Source of the DNA: Bacteroides sp.
GTDB taxonomy: Bacteria; Bacteroidota; Bacteroidia; Bacteroidales; Bacteroidaceae
Direction: 5' to 3'
Length of the DNA: 17,541 nucleotides
Assembly: GCA_017556595.1 (NCBI GenBank)
Contig: JAFYML010000273.1
Span: 1-17,541, forward strand
Of the stretch, positions 14,319 to 17,541 are shown piece by piece. Made by a program: the position numbers and the translations under genes. Position 1 is the first letter of the stretch, and each line of letters begins with the position of its first letter. The notes beneath the pieces are model-generated. The model was not told where the DNA came from. It worked only from the letters and a program-made list of their open reading frames with translations, and did not search any database.

Positions 14319-14417
14319 ATGAAGCTGTTAATAACATTGACACTGATGTGTATACCTATAGTCATCCTGCTATGGCTTGTTTATGATTTTTCAAAATACA
14401 AAAGACACAAGCATTGA
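14319..14417 (+). CDS. 32-residue single-helix membrane peptide
   Basis: The frame from ATG 14319 to TGA 14415-14417 encodes 32 residues: a start MK, a hydrophobic helix of about 18-20 residues (LLITLTLMCIPIVILLWLV) and a strongly basic tail ending KYKRHKH. Single-helix plus charged tail is the shape of type I toxins and of small regulatory membrane peptides. Support for being real: a perfect promoter 26 bp upstream, a strong terminator downstream, and no other gene in the transcript. It could instead be part of an sRNA or a longer product made through a frameshift into the overlapping frame 14383-14454. No homologue is recognised. Confidence 0.5.
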   Translation: MKLLITLTLMCIPIVILLWLVYDFSKYKRHKH

Positions 14418-14464
14418 TAACGCAATAGCTAAATTACGAAAACAAGATAAATAGGCAGTTTGCC

Positions 14465-14524
14465 AAAGGAGACAACCATTCAAGTTTACGTTAGGGGATT
14501 GTGAATGGATTGTTTCCTTTTTTT
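14465..14524 (+). terminator. Strong intrinsic terminator of the small-peptide unit
   Basis: Arms 14465-14482 and 14502-14520 pair over about 17 bp with one bulged A and one G-U; the core is GGAGACAACCATTCA against TGAATGGATTGTTTCC. The loop is 19 nt and the stem runs into seven T (14518-14524). It ends this unit just before the parC promoter. Confidence 0.85.
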
Positions 14525-14526
14525 GT

Positions 14527-14557
14527 TTTGGCAACCAAAAAAAATTATCTATATTTG
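14527..14557 (+). promoter_or_regulatory. Promoter of parC
   Basis: TTTG (14527-14530), 19 nt, TATATTTG (14550-14557) matches the consensus. The -7 element lies 20 bp before the ATG at 14578. The overlapping GTG at 14557 would begin inside this element, which argues against it as the start. Confidence 0.82.
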
Positions 14558-14577
14558 TGGCAAATCTGCAAATAATT

Positions 14578-17247
14578 ATGAGCGAAGACCTTGAAGAATT
14601 GAAGAACATCGACAATCAAGCCCCCGAAGGGCACTCTGACTATAAGCCTGCCGATACTAAAGATGGTAAAGTAAAATACCAACTTAGCGGTATGTATCAA
14701 AATTGGTTTTTGGATTATGCTTCGTACGTAATCCTTGAACGTGCCGTACCTCACATCATGGATGGTTTGAAGCCTGTGCAACGACGCATCTTGCACTCCA
14801 TGCGCCGAATGGAGGATGGTCGATACAACAAAGTGGCCAACATTGTGGGATATACCATGCAATACCACCCTCATGGTGATGCTAGTATTGGCGACGCTTT
14901 GGTGCAACTTGGTCAAAAAGAGATGCTTATCGATTGCCAAGGAAACTGGGGTAATATTCTAACAGGTGATGGTGCAGCCGCACCACGTTACATCGAAGCA
15001 CGTCTATCCAAATTTGCGCTCGACGTAGTGTTCAACCCCAAAACTACCGAATGGAAACTTTCGTACGATGGTCGAAACAAAGAACCAATCACTCTTCCCG
15101 TAAAGTTCCCATTGCTATTAGCTCAAGGCGTAGAGGGTATTGCCGTAGGTCTTTCTTCAAAAATTCTTCCGCACAACTTCAACGAATTGTGTGATGCAGC
15201 CATCAGCTATTTGCACAACGAAGAGTTTAAACTCTATCCCGACTTCCTAACCGGTGGTAGCATTGACGTATCGAAATACAACGATGGTGAGCGCGGAGGC
15301 GTAGTACGTGTACGCTCAAAAATTGAAAAACTCGACAACAAGACACTTGTCATCCGCGAAATACCATACGGAAAAACCGTAGCAACCGTATGTGATTCTA
15401 TCGTAAAAGCAAGCGAAAAGGGTAAGATTAAAATCAGAAAAGTAGAAGACCTTACCTCGGGAAGTGTAGAAATCTTGGTGCACCTTGCGCCTGGTGTTTC
15501 TTCAGACAAAACAATCGACGCACTCTATGCATTCACCGATTGCGAAGTAAGCATCTCCCCAAACTGTTGCGTGATAGACGAGCAAAAACCCCATTTCCTC
15601 ACCGTGAGCGACGTATTACGCAAATCGGCCGACAACACGTTAGCATTGCTTCGCCAAGAGTTGGAAATACGCAAAAGCGAAATACAAGAGGCACTTCACT
15701 TTGCCTCACTCGAAAAGATATTCATCGAAGAGCGCATCTATAAAGACAAGGAATTTGAACAAGCCAAGACAATGGATGCTGCTTGCGAACATATCGATGA
15801 TCGTTTGACACCTTACTACCCCACCTTCATCCGCGAAGTGACCAAAGAAGACATCTTGCGACTGATGGAAATCAAGATGGCACGCATCTTGAAATTCAAC
15901 TCGGACAAGGCAGAAGAGGCCATCTCGCGCATGAAGAAAGAAATTAAGGAGATTAACGGCCACCTAAAGAATATTGTAGAATATACAGTAGAGTGGTTCA
16001 GGATGTTACAAAGCAAATATGGTAAAGATTTCCCACGCCATACCGAACTTCGCAACTTCGACACCATCGATTCAACAAAGGTTATCGAAGCCAACGAAAA
16101 GCTATACATCAACCGCGAAGAGGGCTTTATCGGCACAAGTTTGAAGAAGGACGAATTCATTTGCAACTGCTCAAACATCGACGACATCATCATCTTCTTC
16201 CGCGACGGACGATACATCATTACTGGTGTAGCCGAAAAGAAGTTCATCGGAAAGAATATTCTATACGCCAACATTTTCAAAAAGAACGATACGCGCACCA
16301 TCTACAACGTGGTGTATCGCAATGGAAAAAATGGATTCCATTACATTAAGCGATTCAATGTCACCTCTATTGTACGCGATCGCGAATACGATGTCACACA
16401 AGGCGAACCCGATTCACGCATTGCTTACTTCAGCGCCAACCCTAATGGTGAAGCGGAAGTAATCAAAGTGACGTTAAAACCTAACCCACGCATCCGCCAC
16501 ATTATCTTTGAAGAGGACTTTAGTAATGTCATCATCAAAGGCCGTCAAGCAATGGGTAATATCCTGACAAAGAACCCTGTACACCGCATTACATTGAAGC
16601 AACGAGGAGGTTCTACTTTGGGCGGACGACAAGTGTGGTTCGACCGCGACATTATGCGCCTGAACTACGATGGACGAGGCGAATACTTGGGCGAATTCCA
16701 TAACGACGACTTGATATTGGTTGTGTTGAACAATGGTGATTTCTATACTACCAACTTTGATGTGAACAATCACTACGATGACAACATCCGCATCATGGAG
16801 AAGTTTGACCCCACAAAAGCATGGACAGCTATACTACACGATGCCGACCAGCACAATTATCCATACATCAAGCGTTTCTACTTCGAGTCGAGCAACCGCA
16901 AACAAAATTACTTGGGCGAAAACAAAAACAATCGCTTGCTATTGCTCACCGACGAAGCCTATCCACGCTTGGAAGTTGTCTTTGGCGGACATGACTCTTT
17001 CCGCGAGCCACTTATCATCGACGTAGAAGAGTTTGCATTACTTAAAGGATTCAAAGCAAAAGGTAAACGCCTAACTACCTTCGAGATTGAAACAATCAAC
17101 GAATTGGAACCAACCCGCAAGCCACAACCTACACAACAAGAAGAGGAAAGCACAAAGGACGAGCCCGAAAACCTTGATCCCGATGCAGGAAAAAGCGAAG
17201 GGGATATTATGGACGAAATGACTGGACAAATGAAGTTGTTCGACTAA
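14578..17247 (+). CDS. parC: DNA topoisomerase IV subunit A
   Basis: This is an 889-residue type IIA topoisomerase subunit (GyrA/ParC family) that cuts and rejoins DNA to decatenate chromosomes together with ParE. The start at 14578 (MSEDLEELKN) follows the promoter. The catalytic Tyr is Tyr138 in AAAPRYIEARLS, with Arg137 beside it. The quinolone-resistance region reads HPHGDASIGDALVQLGQ (97-113); the position equal to GyrA Ser83/ParC Ser80 is Ala102. The tower and coiled-coil regions follow (about 350-490), then a C-terminal beta-pinwheel domain. The canonical GyrA box QRRGGKG is not present; a degenerate KQRGGSTLGG lies at 674-683, supporting ParC over GyrA. The tail from about 850 is acidic and low-complexity (QQEEESTKDEPE). 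A DUF3316 gene follows after 10 bp. Confidence 0.92.
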   Translation: MSEDLEELKNIDNQAPEGHSDYKPADTKDGKVKYQLSGMYQNWFLDYASYVILERAVPHIMDGLKPVQRRILHSMRRMEDGRYNKVANIVGYTMQYHPHGDASIGDALVQLGQKEMLIDCQGNWGNILTGDGAAAPRYIEARLSKFALDVVFNPKTTEWKLSYDGRNKEPITLPVKFPLLLAQGVEGIAVGLSSKILPHNFNELCDAAISYLHNEEFKLYPDFLTGGSIDVSKYNDGERGGVVRVRSKIEKLDNKTLVIREIPYGKTVATVCDSIVKASEKGKIKIRKVEDLTSGSVEILVHLAPGVSSDKTIDALYAFTDCEVSISPNCCVIDEQKPHFLTVSDVLRKSADNTLALLRQELEIRKSEIQEALHFASLEKIFIEERIYKDKEFEQAKTMDAACEHIDDRLTPYYPTFIREVTKEDILRLMEIKMARILKFNSDKAEEAISRMKKEIKEINGHLKNIVEYTVEWFRMLQSKYGKDFPRHTELRNFDTIDSTKVIEANEKLYINREEGFIGTSLKKDEFICNCSNIDDIIIFFRDGRYIITGVAEKKFIGKNILYANIFKKNDTRTIYNVVYRNGKNGFHYIKRFNVTSIVRDREYDVTQGEPDSRIAYFSANPNGEAEVIKVTLKPNPRIRHIIFEEDFSNVIIKGRQAMGNILTKNPVHRITLKQRGGSTLGGRQVWFDRDIMRLNYDGRGEYLGEFHNDDLILVVLNNGDFYTTNFDVNNHYDDNIRIMEKFDPTKAWTAILHDADQHNYPYIKRFYFESSNRKQNYLGENKNNRLLLLTDEAYPRLEVVFGGHDSFREPLIIDVEEFALLKGFKAKGKRLTTFEIETINELEPTRKPQPTQQEEESTKDEPENLDPDAGKSEGDIMDEMTGQMKLFD

Positions 17248-17257
17248 ACAGGTTCTT

Positions 17258-17541
17258 ATGAAAAAGATTTTGTTGATTGTTTGCCTAACACTTAGTTGCA
17301 TGCTACATGCACAAACGAAGCAAGCCGATGTAACGCGTGCCACCCTATACGGAGTAGGTTTTTCCAGCCTATTGGACACCTACCTCTCGCCGCAAGAGTA
17401 CACCGGCATCGACCTTCGCTTGTCGCGCGAAAGTGTTCGCAAAAGCCGTTGGGAAAACATGACTCAACAAACTTTTTTTCAAAGCAACCTTAGCTTTACG
17501 CACAATCAAATAGAGAACAACAACACACTTGGCATGCTTGC
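17258..17541 (+). CDS. DUF3316 exported protein, N-terminal part
   Basis: An open frame from ATG 17258 runs off the window end after 94 codons with no stop. The N-terminus MKKILLIVCLTLSCMLHAQ is a signal peptide with probable cleavage after Ala (HA|Q), common in Bacteroidales. The next part, ATLYGVGFSSLLDTYLSPQEYTG followed by FQSNLSFTHNQIENNN, matches the start of DUF3316 proteins, which are predicted outer-membrane or periplasmic beta-rich proteins of unknown role. It lies 10 bp after parC and is probably co-transcribed with it. Codon use resembles parC. Confidence 0.8.
   Translation, partial: MKKILLIVCLTLSCMLHAQTKQADVTRATLYGVGFSSLLDTYLSPQEYTGIDLRLSRESVRKSRWENMTQQTFFQSNLSFTHNQIENNNTLGML

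Noticed and set aside
14557..14577. GTG start for ParC seven codons upstream
   Set aside because: The GTG begins at the last base of the -7 element, so it would not be within the transcript.
15816..16301. Long minus-strand frame (161 codons) opposite parC
   Set aside because: It lies wholly inside the conserved parC coding sequence and its composition follows from parC codon use.

Overview
The window looks like chromosomal DNA from a Bacteroidales bacterium (Prevotellaceae or Bacteroidaceae type). The evidence is the Bacteroidetes sigma-factor promoter pattern (TTTG, 19-20 nt, TAnnTTTG) in front of several genes, many short lipoprotein signals ending in a lipobox Cys, absence of strong Shine-Dalgarno sequences, and families typical of the order (DUF4878, DUF1343/NamZ, DUF4922, DUF4827-like FKBP lipoprotein, DUF3316). 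I see no IS element, integrase, CRISPR, rRNA or tRNA.

Layout. 1-375: 3' end of asd (aspartate-semialdehyde dehydrogenase), then a terminator. 505-1256: an AT-rich two-gene unit, a four-helix membrane protein plus a 66-residue XRE regulator, with its own consensus promoter and possible operator half-sites. 1256-2464: a DUF4878 lipoprotein with a structured leader and a strong terminator, followed immediately by a YiiX-type permuted papain-like lipoprotein hydrolase. 2465-2894: a gene-free stretch with four short palindromes at an exact 21-bp period, a T tract, and a promoter region built around a 32-bp palindrome.

2895-11472 is the main feature: six tightly packed plus-strand genes that look like a peptidoglycan-sugar salvage operon. 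They encode a NamZ-like exo-N-acetylmuramidase lipoprotein, a sodium:solute symporter, a GT2 glycosyltransferase with a duplicated-looking layout, a fusion of a DUF4922 (HIT/GalT-like) domain to a SpoIID/LytB domain without any export signal, an AmpG-like muropeptide permease, and a BadF/BadG-type sugar kinase. NamZ would release MurNAc in the periplasm, the symporter and AmpG would import free MurNAc and GlcNAc-anhydroMurNAc, and the kinase would phosphorylate the sugar. The three proteins between the transporters have no established role in recycling; their sequence suggests nucleotide-sugar chemistry and glycan cleavage or transfer in the cytoplasm, which is the most promising undescribed system here. 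No murQ etherase lies in the window.

11424-13662 (minus): glyS followed by an FKBP-type lipoprotein whose 3' end overlaps the kinase gene tail-to-tail. 13830-14171 (minus): an HTH regulator. Divergent from it is a short independent transcription unit (14262-14524) with perfect promoter, a 32-residue single-helix membrane peptide and a strong terminator. 14527 onward: parC with a consensus promoter, followed after 10 bp by the start of a DUF3316 exported protein cut by the window end.
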